The notes beneath the pieces were generated by a model, which saw nothing but the letters and a program-made list of their open reading frames with translations, did not search any database and was not told where the DNA came from. Source: Streptomyces collinus Tu 365 (lineage in GTDB: Bacteria; Actinomycetota; Actinomycetes; Streptomycetales; Streptomycetaceae). From it: a stretch of 64,000 bases of DNA. The position numbers were made by a program, and so were the translations under genes. The stretch lies in assembly GCF_000444875.1 (NCBI RefSeq), contig NC_021985.1:4670170-4734169 (forward strand), given 5' to 3'. Shown here one piece after another: positions 10,942 to 20,191 of this stretch (within the stretch, counting starts at the first letter, position 1; each line of letters starts with the position of its first letter).

Positions 10942-11967
10942 TCAGCCGGTCTTGAACGAGTGGCCGAAGCCGTACCGGCCCGACTCCACCTTGAACGCGG
11001 CGAGCGCCCCCATCGAGGTGCTGATCCGCCAGTCCATCAACTGCTTGCTGCCCGGCCAGTTCTTGCGCTGGTCGTACCAGACGAGCCCGATGACCCCGGC
11101 CTTCGCGGCGCCCCGGAACAGGTCCCGGATGTGGGCCTGCTTCTGGCCGCTCTCCGCCACCCCGGTCTCCGCGATCAGCACCGGCTTGTGGGAGAAGGCC
11201 GCGATCTGGTGCAGGGAGGGCGTGAACAGACTGGAGAAGGCGGCGCCGTCGATCGGCCCGTAGTAGCCGATGAGGCCGACCCAGTCGACGTAGGCGTCGC
11301 CCGGGTAGTACGGGCGCAGCGTGGCGGGGGTGCCCGAGTCGACCACGTGCGGGGTCCACACCCAGAGCACGTTCGTGACGTGCTGGGCGGCGAAGACCTC
11401 GTGCACATGCTTCCACGCCGCGACGAAGTCGGCGGGCTTGGTGTGCTCGGGGCCCCAGGAGTTCCACGGACCGTTCATCTCGCCGGCGAAGGAGAGGGCC
11501 AGCGGGCCGTCGTAGTCGGCGATCTGTCCCGCCAGCCGGCGGATGTACGCGTCCTCCTCGCCCTTGGCGATGTCGGCGAGCGCGACGTCGGAGGGCACCA
11601 GCGCCATCATGGGCAACTGGCCGTGCTGCCACAGGAAGGCGTTGCCCTCCGTGTCGAAGTCGTCGCTCCAGGAGCTGTAGTACTCGCGGATGCCGGGGGC
11701 CCGCCCGGCGTCCTTGGTGAAGGAGTCGACGATGCCGTACTGCCAGGGCGTCTTGTCGTCGACGACGCCCAGCGCGCGGCCGGACGGCTTGCGCAGGGAC
11801 GAGACGTCGAAGTGCGCGGCCGCGCCGGCGGCCGTGGCCGGTTCGGTGCCGCCGCCGCTTCCCCCGCCGCCGCAGGCGTCCACCAGGAGTGTCACGACGG
11901 CCATGAGGAGCGCGGCGACCGTCAGGCGGTTGCGGCGGCGGGATATGGCCATACGTGCGGGTCCCAT
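10942..11967 (-). CDS. GH26-like glycoside hydrolase lipoprotein
   Basis: The 341-residue protein has a basic N-terminus, a hydrophobic segment and a lipobox (LVDAC), so it should be an anchored lipoprotein. The catalytic region resembles GH26 beta-mannanase-type folds: SFAGEMNGPWNSWG near residue 165 would carry the acid/base Glu, and LIAETGV near residue 265 the nucleophile Glu. An aromatic-rich barrel lies between. The start may be the ATG at 11967 or the one at 11952. It is divergent from the exopolysaccharide operon, which suggests a role in trimming or releasing surface glycan. The substrate is unknown. Confidence 0.75.
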   Translation of the reverse strand: MGPARMAISRRRNRLTVAALLMAVVTLLVDACGGGGSGGGTEPATAAGAAAHFDVSSLRKPSGRALGVVDDKTPWQYGIVDSFTKDAGRAPGIREYYSSWSDDFDTEGNAFLWQHGQLPMMALVPSDVALADIAKGEEDAYIRRLAGQIADYDGPLALSFAGEMNGPWNSWGPEHTKPADFVAAWKHVHEVFAAQHVTNVLWVWTPHVVDSGTPATLRPYYPGDAYVDWVGLIGYYGPIDGAAFSSLFTPSLHQIAAFSHKPVLIAETGVAESGQKQAHIRDLFRGAAKAGVIGLVWYDQRKNWPGSKQLMDWRISTSMGALAAFKVESGRYGFGHSFKTG

Positions 11968-11999
11968 CGAACAGGAGGTAAAAGGGAGACGCGAGGTCG

Positions 12000-12130
12000 C
12001 TCAACTCTACGAGACCCGCGTGACATTCACTGAATCTTCATATTAATCTAGTTAAATGATTCCGGACAGCTTGGCTGATGTCCGTTTGCTACCAATTCAT
12101 ATGTATTTTAAGCACTTTCGGCATTCCTAG
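12000..12130 (+). promoter_or_regulatory. AT-rich divergent promoter region of the exopolysaccharide operon
   Basis: This stretch is markedly AT-rich for the chromosome, containing runs such as CTTCATATTAATC and CATATGTATTTTAAGC. It separates the GH26-like gene from the mat-type operon. No single promoter can be assigned by eye. Confidence 0.45.
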
Positions 12131-12209
12131 CACTCCCGCACGCACCTCACTGCTTTCGGCGGCGCCGAGCCCGCAGTTGTTACACCCTGAAAGAAGGCTC
12201 GAACTGCCG

Positions 12210-12665
12210 ATGACCAGTTCCTCCACGGAGGTCGAGGCTTCTCCCGTCTTTGTGGACCAGACCGGTCTGCGTGGGCGCCGACTGCGCGGGCTGGGCTGGC
12301 TGGTGGGCATCGTCTGCACCGGATTCGTGGTGGCGATGTTCTTCGGCCTGGTCGGCACTCAGTCGCAGGCGCCCGGGCTCACCGTCCCGCACACCGCGGA
12401 CACCACGCCGCCCAGCCAGTACCTGAACGCGCCGCTGCCCGCGGCCCCCGGCATCCCCGGGGCCGGCAAGGGCACCACCACCGCCCCGGCGGCCCTCCCC
12501 GACGCCACCGCGTCAGTCCCCGTCGGCGCGGCGGGAGTTGCGACGGTGCCCGGCACCGCGACCGCCACCGCCCCGGCGATCATCCCCGACGCCACCGCGT
12601 CGCTCCCCGCCACGACGGCGGCCGGCACCGGAGCGACGAGCTCCGCGACCGTCCCCGCGCAGTAG
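12210..12665 (+). CDS. Small membrane protein, first gene of the mat-type operon (MatA-like)
   Basis: The ATG at 12210 is preceded by GAAAGAAGG and gives 151 residues; the frame is open further back to 12078. A basic patch (RGRRLRG) precedes one membrane span (GWLVGIVCTGFVVAMFFGLV). The outside tail is rich in Ala, Pro and Thr and contains a repeated PDATAS(V/L)P motif. By position and size it would be the small partner of the synthase encoded 26 bases downstream, as in the matAB pair. The sequence itself gives no enzymatic motif. Confidence 0.65.
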   Translation: MTSSSTEVEASPVFVDQTGLRGRRLRGLGWLVGIVCTGFVVAMFFGLVGTQSQAPGLTVPHTADTTPPSQYLNAPLPAAPGIPGAGKGTTTAPAALPDATASVPVGAAGVATVPGTATATAPAIIPDATASLPATTAAGTGATSSATVPAQ

Positions 12666-12691
12666 TTCAGACGCGACCGACCAGGAAGTCC

Positions 12692-14866
12692 ATGTCCCGC
12701 TCCCGCCGTCAACGCTCCCGGCAGTCCATCGCCCGGCCGCGCCGACTCGCCGCACCACCCCTGCGTTTCTTCCTGCCGGTGACCGTGCTGGCGACCCTGC
12801 TGGCGCTGATGATCCTGCGGGGCATGGCGAACAACGAGGTCTTCCACGACGAGCGCATCGCCGTCTCCGTGGACAAGAAGACCGTCCCGACCAGCGTGCT
12901 GGAGGGCGGCCCGATCGTCGACGCGCGGGGTGACAAGAACGACAAGCCGGTCAACTACACGATCCCGCACAAGACCGTCGTCCTCTCCTTCGACGACGGC
13001 CCGTCCGCCCAGTGGACGCCGAAGATCCTGAAGGTGCTCAAGGACGAGGACATCCGCGCCGACTTCTTCGTCACCGGCTCGATGGTGACCCGCAACCCGG
13101 CGCTGATCCGCCAGATCGTGGCCGACGGCCACGAGATCGGTCTGCACACCTTCACCCACCCCGACCTCGCGCTGCACTCCGGCAGCCGGCTCACCTGGGA
13201 ACTGGGCGAGACCCAGCTCGCCCTGGCCGGCGTCGCCGGCATCCACTCCAGCCTGTTCCGCCCGCCCTACTCCTCCACCGTGGACGCGCTGGACGACTGG
13301 TCCTGGCCGGTGACCAAGCAGGCCGGCTCCGAGGGGTACCTGACCGCCTTCATCGACAAGGACACCGACGACTGGAAGCGCCCCGGCGTCGACTCCATCG
13401 TCAAGGCAGCCATGCCCGACCTCCCCGGCCAGGGCCAGATGATCCTGCTGCACGACGCGGGCGGCGACCGGGCCGAGACGCTGGCCGCGCTGCCGGTCAT
13501 CATCGACAAGCTCAAGGCCCAGGGCTACACCTTCAGGACCATCGGCGAGGCACTGGGCACCGGCCCCGCCAACACCGAGGTCAGCGGCTTCAGCCTGTGG
13601 GTCGGCAAGGGCTTCCTGTGGTGCACCACCGCCTCGGTGTGGCTGATGCCGTGGCTGGTCGGCCTGCTCGCCGTCGTCGGTGTGCTGGTCATGGCCCGGT
13701 TCGCGCTGATGCTGGTGCTCTCCGCCGTCCACGTGCGCCGCACCCGCAAGAAGGGCTTCACCTGGGGCGACCCGGTCACCGAACCGGTCACCGTGGTGGT
13801 GCCCGCGTACAACGAGCAGGAGTGCATCACCAACACCCTGCTCTCCCTGGCCAGGAGCGACCATCCCATCGAGGTCATCGTGGTCGACGACGGCTCGACC
13901 GACGACACCTCCGCCATCGTCGAGGAGCTGGACCTGCCCATGGTCCGGCTGATCCGGCAGCCCAACAGCGGCAAGCCGGCCGCCCTCAACACCGGTGTGG
14001 CCGCCGCCTCGTACGACCTGATCGTCATGATGGACGGCGACACCGTCTTCGAACCGTCCACCGTCCGCGAACTGGTGCAGCCCTTCGGCGACCCGCGCGT
14101 CGGCGCGGTGGCCGGCAACGCCAAGGTCGGCAACCGCGACACGCTGATCGGCGCCTGGCAGCACATCGAGTACGTGATGGGCTTCAACCTCGACCGCCGC
14201 ATGTACGACGTGCTCAACTGCATGCCGACCATCCCCGGCGCCGTGGGCGGCTTCCGCCGTTCCGCGCTCGAGCAGGCGGGCGGCATGAGCGACGACACGC
14301 TCGCCGAGGACACCGACGTGACCATGGCCCTGCACCGGGCCGGCTGGAGAGTCGTCTACGCCGAGAACGCCCGGGCCTGGACCGAGGCGCCCGTCAGCAT
14401 GAAGCAGCTGTGGTCGCAGCGCTACCGCTGGAGCTACGGCACCATGCAGGCGATGTGGAAGCACCGGCACTCGCTGCTGGAGCGCGGCCCGGCCGGCCAC
14501 TTCGGCCGGGTGGGACTGCCGTTCGTCGCCCTGTTCATGGTGATCACCCCGCTGCTCGCGCCCGCCATCGACATCGGCATGGTCTACGGCGTGGTCTTCG
14601 TCGACGCGTACAAGACCCTGGCCGCGTGGTTCGCCGTCATGGCCCTGCAGGCCGTCTGCGCCTGGTGGTCCTTCCACCTGGACAAGGAGAAGGCGTGGCA
14701 CCTGATCACGCTGCCCGCCCAGCAGGTGGTCTACCGCGTGCTCATGTACATGGTGCTGCTGCAGTCCGCCATCACCGCCCTGACCGGAGGCCGGTTGCGC
14801 TGGCAGAAGCTGCGCCGCACCGGTGAGGTCGGGCTCGACGTCACGACGGGGGCGATGTCTTCGTGA
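12692..14866 (+). CDS. matB: MatB-like polysaccharide deacetylase/GT2 synthase fusion
   Basis: The 724-residue protein starts with an Arg-rich cytoplasmic end and one span (residues 25-45). A NodB deacetylase domain follows, with FDDG at about 100-103, the metal-binding HTFTH at about 152-156 and RPPYSS. A membrane pair near 300-350 leads to a processive GT2 domain (VVVPAYNEQE about 365, VVDDGSTDD about 396, MMDGD about 449, EDTD about 539, SQRYRW about 575). Several C-terminal spans complete the protein. This fusion is the hallmark of Streptomyces MatB, reported to make a poly-beta-1,6-GlcNAc-type polymer that clumps hyphae. Orthology is inferred; S. coelicolor matB is at SCO2962, a different neighbourhood. 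Confidence 0.78.
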   Translation: MSRSRRQRSRQSIARPRRLAAPPLRFFLPVTVLATLLALMILRGMANNEVFHDERIAVSVDKKTVPTSVLEGGPIVDARGDKNDKPVNYTIPHKTVVLSFDDGPSAQWTPKILKVLKDEDIRADFFVTGSMVTRNPALIRQIVADGHEIGLHTFTHPDLALHSGSRLTWELGETQLALAGVAGIHSSLFRPPYSSTVDALDDWSWPVTKQAGSEGYLTAFIDKDTDDWKRPGVDSIVKAAMPDLPGQGQMILLHDAGGDRAETLAALPVIIDKLKAQGYTFRTIGEALGTGPANTEVSGFSLWVGKGFLWCTTASVWLMPWLVGLLAVVGVLVMARFALMLVLSAVHVRRTRKKGFTWGDPVTEPVTVVVPAYNEQECITNTLLSLARSDHPIEVIVVDDGSTDDTSAIVEELDLPMVRLIRQPNSGKPAALNTGVAAASYDLIVMMDGDTVFEPSTVRELVQPFGDPRVGAVAGNAKVGNRDTLIGAWQHIEYVMGFNLDRRMYDVLNCMPTIPGAVGGFRRSALEQAGGMSDDTLAEDTDVTMALHRAGWRVVYAENARAWTEAPVSMKQLWSQRYRWSYGTMQAMWKHRHSLLERGPAGHFGRVGLPFVALFMVITPLLAPAIDIGMVYGVVFVDAYKTLAAWFAVMALQAVCAWWSFHLDKEKAWHLITLPAQQVVYRVLMYMVLLQSAITALTGGRLRWQKLRRTGEVGLDVTTGAMSS

Positions 14867-16158
14867 GTACCGTGGAACCGGGTGCCCACGGCATCCAGGA
14901 CTCCTCCGAGACCATGGCCCTGCGGGTGATGGACCCGGCCGCGTTCCCCACGCAGCGCACCACGGAGCCCGAGGCGCCCGCGGTGCCCGAGGCGCCGGAG
15001 GCGGCCGCCCCGGCGGCCGCGCGCAAGCCCGGCCGCGACCGCTACCTCGACCTGCTGCGGGCGCTCGCCCTGGTCCGCGTGGTCGTCTACCACAACTTCA
15101 GCTGGACCTGGCTGCCGATCGTCTTCCCGTCCATGGGCGTCATGTTCGCGCTGGCCGGGTCGCTGATGGTGCGCTCCCTCAAGCGGCCGGCGCTCAGCGT
15201 GATCCGCGGCCGGCTGCGCCGTCTGCTGCCGCCGATGTGGCTGTTCGGCGCGGTCGTGGTGCCGCTGATGTTCCTGGAGGGCTGGCGGCCCGACCCCGGC
15301 CACCCCAACTGGTGGTGGGGCGACCTGCTGTACTGGATCCTGCCGTTCAGCGAGCCGCCGTTCGGTGCCACGCTGCACACCTTCGGCGGGCACCTGCCGG
15401 CCTCCTGGGCCGAACAGATCTGCGTCCCGCTGTGGTACCTGCGCGCCTACCTCTGGTACGTGCTGCTGTCGCCGCTGCTGCTCAAGGCGATGCGCCAGCT
15501 GCCCTGGGTCACCCTGCTGGTGCCGCTGGCGCTCGCCGTCTTCGTCAACTCCGGCCTGGTCGACCAGTCCGGCCGGCTGATGGAGGCCGCCACCGACTTC
15601 ACCACCTTCGGCGCCTGCTGGCTGCTCGGCATGGCCCACGCGGAGGGCCTGCTCCGCAAGATCCCCCAGTACGTCGTCCCGTCCGTCGCCCCGCTGGTGC
15701 TCATGTTCGGCTTCTGGTGGCTGATGCAGTCACCGGTGGACGACCCCCGGACCGGACACGACCTGGAGGCGGTCCCGGTCGCCCAGGCGATCTGGTCGTT
15801 CGGCGCGGTGCTGCTGCTGCTCCACCTGAGCCCCTCCTGGGAACGGTGGCCCAAGCCGCTGGAGCGGTTCAACGGCGTGATCAGCCTGCTCAACTCGCGC
15901 GCCGTCACGGTGTACCTGTGGCACTCCTTCGCCCTGGTCCTCACCGAGCCCCTGATCGACCCGCTGTGGAGCAACGACTTCTTCTACCACCACGCCCAGT
16001 GGCTGCTCATGAGCCAGTGGACCCCCCTGGCGATCGCCGTCCCCCTGATCTGCCTGGCGATCCTCCTGTTCGGCTGGATCGAGGACGTGGCCGCCAAGCG
16101 CCGCCCCCGCCTCTTCCCGTACCCCCGCCGGGCGAAGGGCCGCAGAAGGGGCCGCTGA
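14863..16158 (+). CDS. Membrane acyltransferase (acyltransferase-3/OafA type)
   Basis: The 431-residue protein has a hydrophilic N-terminus of about 55 residues, then RDRYLDLLRALALVRVVVYHNF. The conserved His near residue 76 is typical of acyltransferase-3 proteins. About ten membrane spans follow. The GTG start overlaps the synthase stop (GTGA), so the genes are translationally coupled. Proteins of this family move acyl groups, often acetyl or succinyl, onto exported glycans, which suggests the polymer made by the upstream synthase is O-acylated. The donor is unknown. Confidence 0.82.
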   Translation: MSTVEPGAHGIQDSSETMALRVMDPAAFPTQRTTEPEAPAVPEAPEAAAPAAARKPGRDRYLDLLRALALVRVVVYHNFSWTWLPIVFPSMGVMFALAGSLMVRSLKRPALSVIRGRLRRLLPPMWLFGAVVVPLMFLEGWRPDPGHPNWWWGDLLYWILPFSEPPFGATLHTFGGHLPASWAEQICVPLWYLRAYLWYVLLSPLLLKAMRQLPWVTLLVPLALAVFVNSGLVDQSGRLMEAATDFTTFGACWLLGMAHAEGLLRKIPQYVVPSVAPLVLMFGFWWLMQSPVDDPRTGHDLEAVPVAQAIWSFGAVLLLLHLSPSWERWPKPLERFNGVISLLNSRAVTVYLWHSFALVLTEPLIDPLWSNDFFYHHAQWLLMSQWTPLAIAVPLICLAILLFGWIEDVAAKRRPRLFPYPRRAKGRRRGR

Positions 16159-16330
16159 GCCTCAGGACCGTGGCCGGCCGCGGTCCCCGTACAACCGTTG
16201 CGCCGTCATGTGAGTCTCTTGATCGCCGACATGCTCATGACGCCCAGGACAACTCCGGGCGAACACGGGCGGACTCGCACCCCATCGACTGCGGATGCCC
16301 CGGCATCCCGCATGCAGCAGGAGACAACGC

Positions 16331-17815
16331 ATGCACAAGCAGCACCTGCGACTCGCCCTCGCGACGGCCACCGCGGCCGCGCTGACGGGCGGTCTGCTCA
16401 CCCTCACGACGCTTCCGGCCGCCGCCGCGGACTCCTTCAAGGTCGCGCGGGCCGACTTCAACGGCGACGGCGTGGGCGACGTCGTGGCCTCCGCGCCCGG
16501 CGCCTCCGTCGGCGGGCACGCCGACGCCGGCGCGGTCGTCGTGCTCTACGGCTCGCCCACCGGCGTCACCAGCACCAAGCGCACCACCCTCAGCCAGAAC
16601 AGCTCCGGTGTGCCGGGCACGTCCGAGACGGGCGACTTCTTCGGCGTCGACACCGCCTACGCGGACTTCAACGGCGACGGCTACGACGACCTGGCCGTGG
16701 GCACCCCGGACGAGAAGGTCGGCACCGACACCGACGGCGGCACCGTGGCCATCCTGTGGGGCTCCAGGAGCGGCCTGACCGGCAAGGGCGTCACCGTGGA
16801 CGACCCGGCCCCCTCCACGCACGACTTCTGGGGCAAGAACCTCGCCGCGGGCGACTTCGACGGGGACGGCAAGGCCGACCTGGTCGTCGGCAGCTCCGCC
16901 GCCACCCTCTACCTCTACAAGGGCGGCTTCACCACGGCCGGCACCCCCGGCGGCCGTACGACCGTCAAGCCGCCGATCCAGTCCGGCTCGCCCTCCCAGG
17001 GCCCGATGAACCTGACCGCGGGCGACGTCAACGGCGACGGCCGCACCGACCTCGTCGTCGACGGCTTCGAGACGCAGACCGACCACGGCTGGAACACCAA
17101 CTACTGGCTGCCCGGCACCGCGTCCGGCCTCGGCGCCGCCGGTGCGGTCAAGCTCAGGACCGGCATCGTCACCGGCATCGGGGACATCAACGGCGACGGC
17201 TTCGGCGACATCGTCACGGGTGCCGACTGGAACAGCAAGACCGAGGGCGACAACCCCGTCCCCGTGCCCGACTCCTCCGACGGCGGCCGCGCGAACATCA
17301 CGTACGGCTCGGCCTCCGGTCCGGCCGGCACGACCTACATCACCCAGAACACCAACGGCGTGCCCGGCACCTCCGAGAAGGGCGACGCGTTCGGCTGGGA
17401 CCTCGACCTCGGCGACATCAACGGCGACGGCTACCAGGACCTGGTCGTCTCCGCGCCCCAGGAGGACATCGACGGCGTCAGCAACACCGGCTTCGTGACC
17501 GTCCTGTACGGCTCCGCGAACGGCGTGAACACCACGTCCGGCGCCCAGTCGTTCGCCCAGAGCACCGCGGGCGTCCCCGGCAGCGACGAGAAGAACGACC
17601 TGTTCGGCGCCGACGTCAAGCTGGACGACGTCACCGGCGACGGCAAGGCCGACCTGATCGTCGGCTCCTACGAGAACGGCGGCGACGGCGCGGTCACCTA
17701 CCTGCCGTCCAACGGCAAGAAGATCGTCACGACCGGCTCCCGGGCCCTCTCCGCGAGCGCCTCCGGCCTCTCCACGTCGGGTACCCCGCAGTACGGGGCG
17801 GTGTTCGCCGACTAG
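16331..17815 (+). CDS. Secreted FG-GAP repeat (integrin-alpha-like) protein
   Basis: The 494-residue protein has a clear Sec signal peptide (basic start, hydrophobic core, cleavage near LPAAAA). Seven FG-GAP units follow, each with a calcium-binding DxNxDG-type loop: DFNGDG twice, DFDGDG, DVNGDG, DINGDG twice and DVTGDG. These form an extracellular beta-propeller used in adhesion or ligand binding. AGGAG precedes the ATG at 16331. It follows the polysaccharide genes by 172 bases on the same strand and could act at the same surface, although cotranscription is not shown. Confidence 0.88.
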   Translation: MHKQHLRLALATATAAALTGGLLTLTTLPAAAADSFKVARADFNGDGVGDVVASAPGASVGGHADAGAVVVLYGSPTGVTSTKRTTLSQNSSGVPGTSETGDFFGVDTAYADFNGDGYDDLAVGTPDEKVGTDTDGGTVAILWGSRSGLTGKGVTVDDPAPSTHDFWGKNLAAGDFDGDGKADLVVGSSAATLYLYKGGFTTAGTPGGRTTVKPPIQSGSPSQGPMNLTAGDVNGDGRTDLVVDGFETQTDHGWNTNYWLPGTASGLGAAGAVKLRTGIVTGIGDINGDGFGDIVTGADWNSKTEGDNPVPVPDSSDGGRANITYGSASGPAGTTYITQNTNGVPGTSEKGDAFGWDLDLGDINGDGYQDLVVSAPQEDIDGVSNTGFVTVLYGSANGVNTTSGAQSFAQSTAGVPGSDEKNDLFGADVKLDDVTGDGKADLIVGSYENGGDGAVTYLPSNGKKIVTTGSRALSASASGLSTSGTPQYGAVFAD

Positions 17816-17835
17816 CGGTCAAGCCGCCACTGCGG

Positions 17836-18675
17836 TCACGGCGATCCGTACGCGAACGGACCGCCGTGACCGTGACCGCGCCCTGCCTGGCCCGCGATGT
17901 GCGGGCCGGCCACCGCGGCTCCGAAGTACCCCTTGCTGCCGCGGACCGAGATCCCCGCGCTCTTGCCGCACAGGTTCACCGAACCACCGAGGACCGGACC
18001 GGCGGCCGAGCCGCGGGCGACCCACAGGCAGCCGTCGCTGTTCTCCCTGGGTACGCCGACGACTGTCTCAGCCCTGCCGTCGCGGTTCAGGTCGGCGAGG
18101 TGGGCGGTCCCGCCGAACTGGTCGCCGGTCTCCGCCGCGCCGGGCACGCCCGCCGTGTTCTGGGTGACACCGACCGCCTTGGCCGTGGTCAGGCCGGAGG
18201 CGGAGCCGCGCAGCAGGACGGCGGTACCGGCCCCCTCGAGCTTGCCGACCGCCTCACCGGGAGAGCCGACGAGGACGTCCGCGTACCCGTCGGCGTCGAC
18301 GTCGCCGACGCTGAGCGACTGCCCGAACTGGTCGCCGTTCTCGGCGGTGCCCGGGACACCGGCCGTGGCCTGGTGGAGAACCTGGGGCTGCTGGCCGACG
18401 CCGATGCCCCGCGCGCTGCCGTAGAGGACCTGGATTTCGCCACCGCGGTGCGCCGCACCGGTCGCGTTCATGAGGGAGTCGTCGTCCGCGATACCGGTGA
18501 CGAGGTCGCCGTAGCCGTCACCGTTGACGTCACCGGTCTGTTGTCTCCTGCCCAGCAGTTTGAACTCGCGGCGGTCGTCGTCGACCGCCGCGCTCCGGCC
18601 GGTCGTTCTCACCACGAACACGCGGTACTCCCCCTGTCTGAAGCCGGCGAAGAGCCAAGCCGCTTCCCCGGATCA
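17836..18675 (-). pseudogene. 5'-truncated FG-GAP repeat gene remnant
   Basis: The frame encodes at least three FG-GAP units (DVNGDG, DVDADG, DLNRDG) with the usual GVPGTAENGDQFG linkers and a C-terminal Gly/His-rich end. There is no signal peptide. Coding-like residues (AAWLFAGFRQGEYRVF) continue upstream of the first usable GTG at 18621 to a TGA near 18676, which indicates that the 5' half was lost. The purine-rich stretch before the GTG could allow expression of a 261-residue cytosolic fragment, but secretion would be absent. It converges on the intact FG-GAP gene with 20 bases between stops. Confidence 0.65.
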
Positions 18676-18706
18676 CGGCTCATCTTCCCCTGCCGTCCCG
18701 ATGACG

Positions 18707-19282
18707 TCAGGCTCGTCCCCAGCCGGGCGGCAGCAGGTCCCAGGAGTCACGGCCGAGCCATTCGCCGAAGGTCACAGGCCGGGCGCCGCCGGCATGGTCG
18801 AGGGACAGCGGGATGATCACGCCGCTTGTCGCCCGCCCGTCCCACCAAAGCGTCCCGGCGAACGGACCCGTGATCACCAAAAGCGTGGCGAATCCGCAAC
18901 CGTGCTCCGTCGCGACGAAAGACCCCGCTGTCTTCCGCTCGTCGAAGTCCCAGTACGCGGTGTTCCAGCTGGTCATGGACTCCGAGAACGCGTCCTCATC
19001 TGCGTAGTCCTCAGCCCGAGGCAGGCGCCGACAAAACTCGTCGTCTGCATCCTCGTAGGTGTCAGGGTGGGGGAAGGGCAGGGACAGGAGGTCACGTCGC
19101 TTCATGCTGTTGCCCGCCCACCACCAGCCGTTCTCCGTCTTCTCGAGCTGTTCGACCGCCGCGTCCGGACTCCCCTGCAGCAAGTAGTGGCGATACTCGC
19201 TGGGGAAGGTGACTCCAAGTTCGGCCTCGGCTTCGACCACCTCGGCCTCGGTCAGCGGACGTGGCACGGCGGGACGGTTCAT
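18707..19282 (-). CDS. SMI1/KNR4 family protein
   Basis: The 191-residue acidic protein has features of the SMI1/KNR4 (SUKH) fold: an N-terminal LTEAEVVEAEAELGVTFPSEYR segment and a later GTLWWDGR...GVIIPL core. SUKH proteins often serve as immunity proteins against polymorphic toxins but also have general roles. No toxin gene is recognisable beside it. The ATG at 19282 gives a complete domain. It stands as a single gene in an accessory stretch. Confidence 0.78.
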   Translation of the reverse strand: MNRPAVPRPLTEAEVVEAEAELGVTFPSEYRHYLLQGSPDAAVEQLEKTENGWWWAGNSMKRRDLLSLPFPHPDTYEDADDEFCRRLPRAEDYADEDAFSESMTSWNTAYWDFDERKTAGSFVATEHGCGFATLLVITGPFAGTLWWDGRATSGVIIPLSLDHAGGARPVTFGEWLGRDSWDLLPPGWGRA

Positions 19283-19459
19283 GGCGTGAGGCTAGACGCC
19301 GGCCTTTCGTGCCGACGCTGAGCCCCCCGGGGCTCAAGCACCACAGGCGCACCTCGCACGGATCCGCGTGCACGACACCCGCCACACGTGCGGGGGGTCG
19401 GCCCCCTGTTCGGCCCCCGGCCGTGGAGCTCTCGGCGTGCAGGTCAGGTCATTGGAGAC

Positions 19460-20191
19460 TCAGGAGCGTTGTGCGTTTTGCAACCGCTCGACCTGCCGGT
19501 TGACCAGATCGGCGGGGAAGGACGCGCTGCCGCCGATGTTCAGCTTGTGGAACGTCACGATCGCGTTCCCGGTCCGCACCACGGTGTACTGCTCGTTGCG
19601 CTCCCCGAGGTCGGCATCGGGGCGCGGGGGGTTCGTCTCCCGGAATCGCACGGCTTCGTCACCGACGTCCGGGGCCTGTTCCATCGTCAGCGTGGACTTG
19701 AACTTCCCCACCCAGCCTGTGCCTTCATACGAGCGGCAGGAGCCGAGTGCCTGCTTGAGCTGTGCGAAGACCTGCTGGGCCTTCCCGTCTTCGTAGGAGG
19801 CAAGCATCGAGCCGCCACCCCAGATGTCACCCTTCCAGTTGAAGACCTGCAAGACGACGGTGGACGCGCCCTCTCCGTCGCGGATGTCGAGCATGGTCTG
19901 GCAAGTGGGATCGGACACCGGCGGGAAAGAGCGTTGATCCTTTTTCGGCAGAGGATCCTGCACCGGAACCCCGTTCTTCTCGTACACCCCCGCAACCTCG
20001 CCCTCCTTGAAGGTGAGCGCACGCAACTGTGCCCGCGTCAGAGGGGCCACGGCGGCCTTGGCCGATGCGGTCGCCCGCGGCCCCACCGCGTCTGATCCTG
20101 CAGCTGCCCCTGTGGAACATCCGGAGGACATCAGTATCCCGGCAAGCACAGTGCCGAGTGCCGGCATAGGCCGCAGCGCGCGGACGTACAT
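19460..20191 (-). CDS. Hypothetical lipoprotein
   Basis: The 243-residue product begins MYVRALRPM, followed by a hydrophobic segment and a lipobox ending SSGC, so it should be anchored outside the membrane. The mature part is a mixed alpha/beta domain of about 200 residues with two cysteines (PTCQT, GSCRSY). I do not recognise the family; it resembles actinobacterial sensor-domain or PknH-like extracellular domains only in size and cysteine spacing. GGGGGG precedes the ATG at 20191. A palindrome GGTCATCCATGACC lies about 52 bases upstream (20243-20256). Confidence 0.7.
   Translation of the reverse strand: MYVRALRPMPALGTVLAGILMSSGCSTGAAAGSDAVGPRATASAKAAVAPLTRAQLRALTFKEGEVAGVYEKNGVPVQDPLPKKDQRSFPPVSDPTCQTMLDIRDGEGASTVVLQVFNWKGDIWGGGSMLASYEDGKAQQVFAQLKQALGSCRSYEGTGWVGKFKSTLTMEQAPDVGDEAVRFRETNPPRPDADLGERNEQYTVVRTGNAIVTFHKLNIGGSASFPADLVNRQVERLQNAQRS

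Noticed and set aside
18707..19282. A polymorphic toxin-immunity locus around the SMI1/KNR4 gene
   Set aside because: No toxin, RHS/YD repeat or secretion-signal protein is adjacent, so immunity function cannot be supported.
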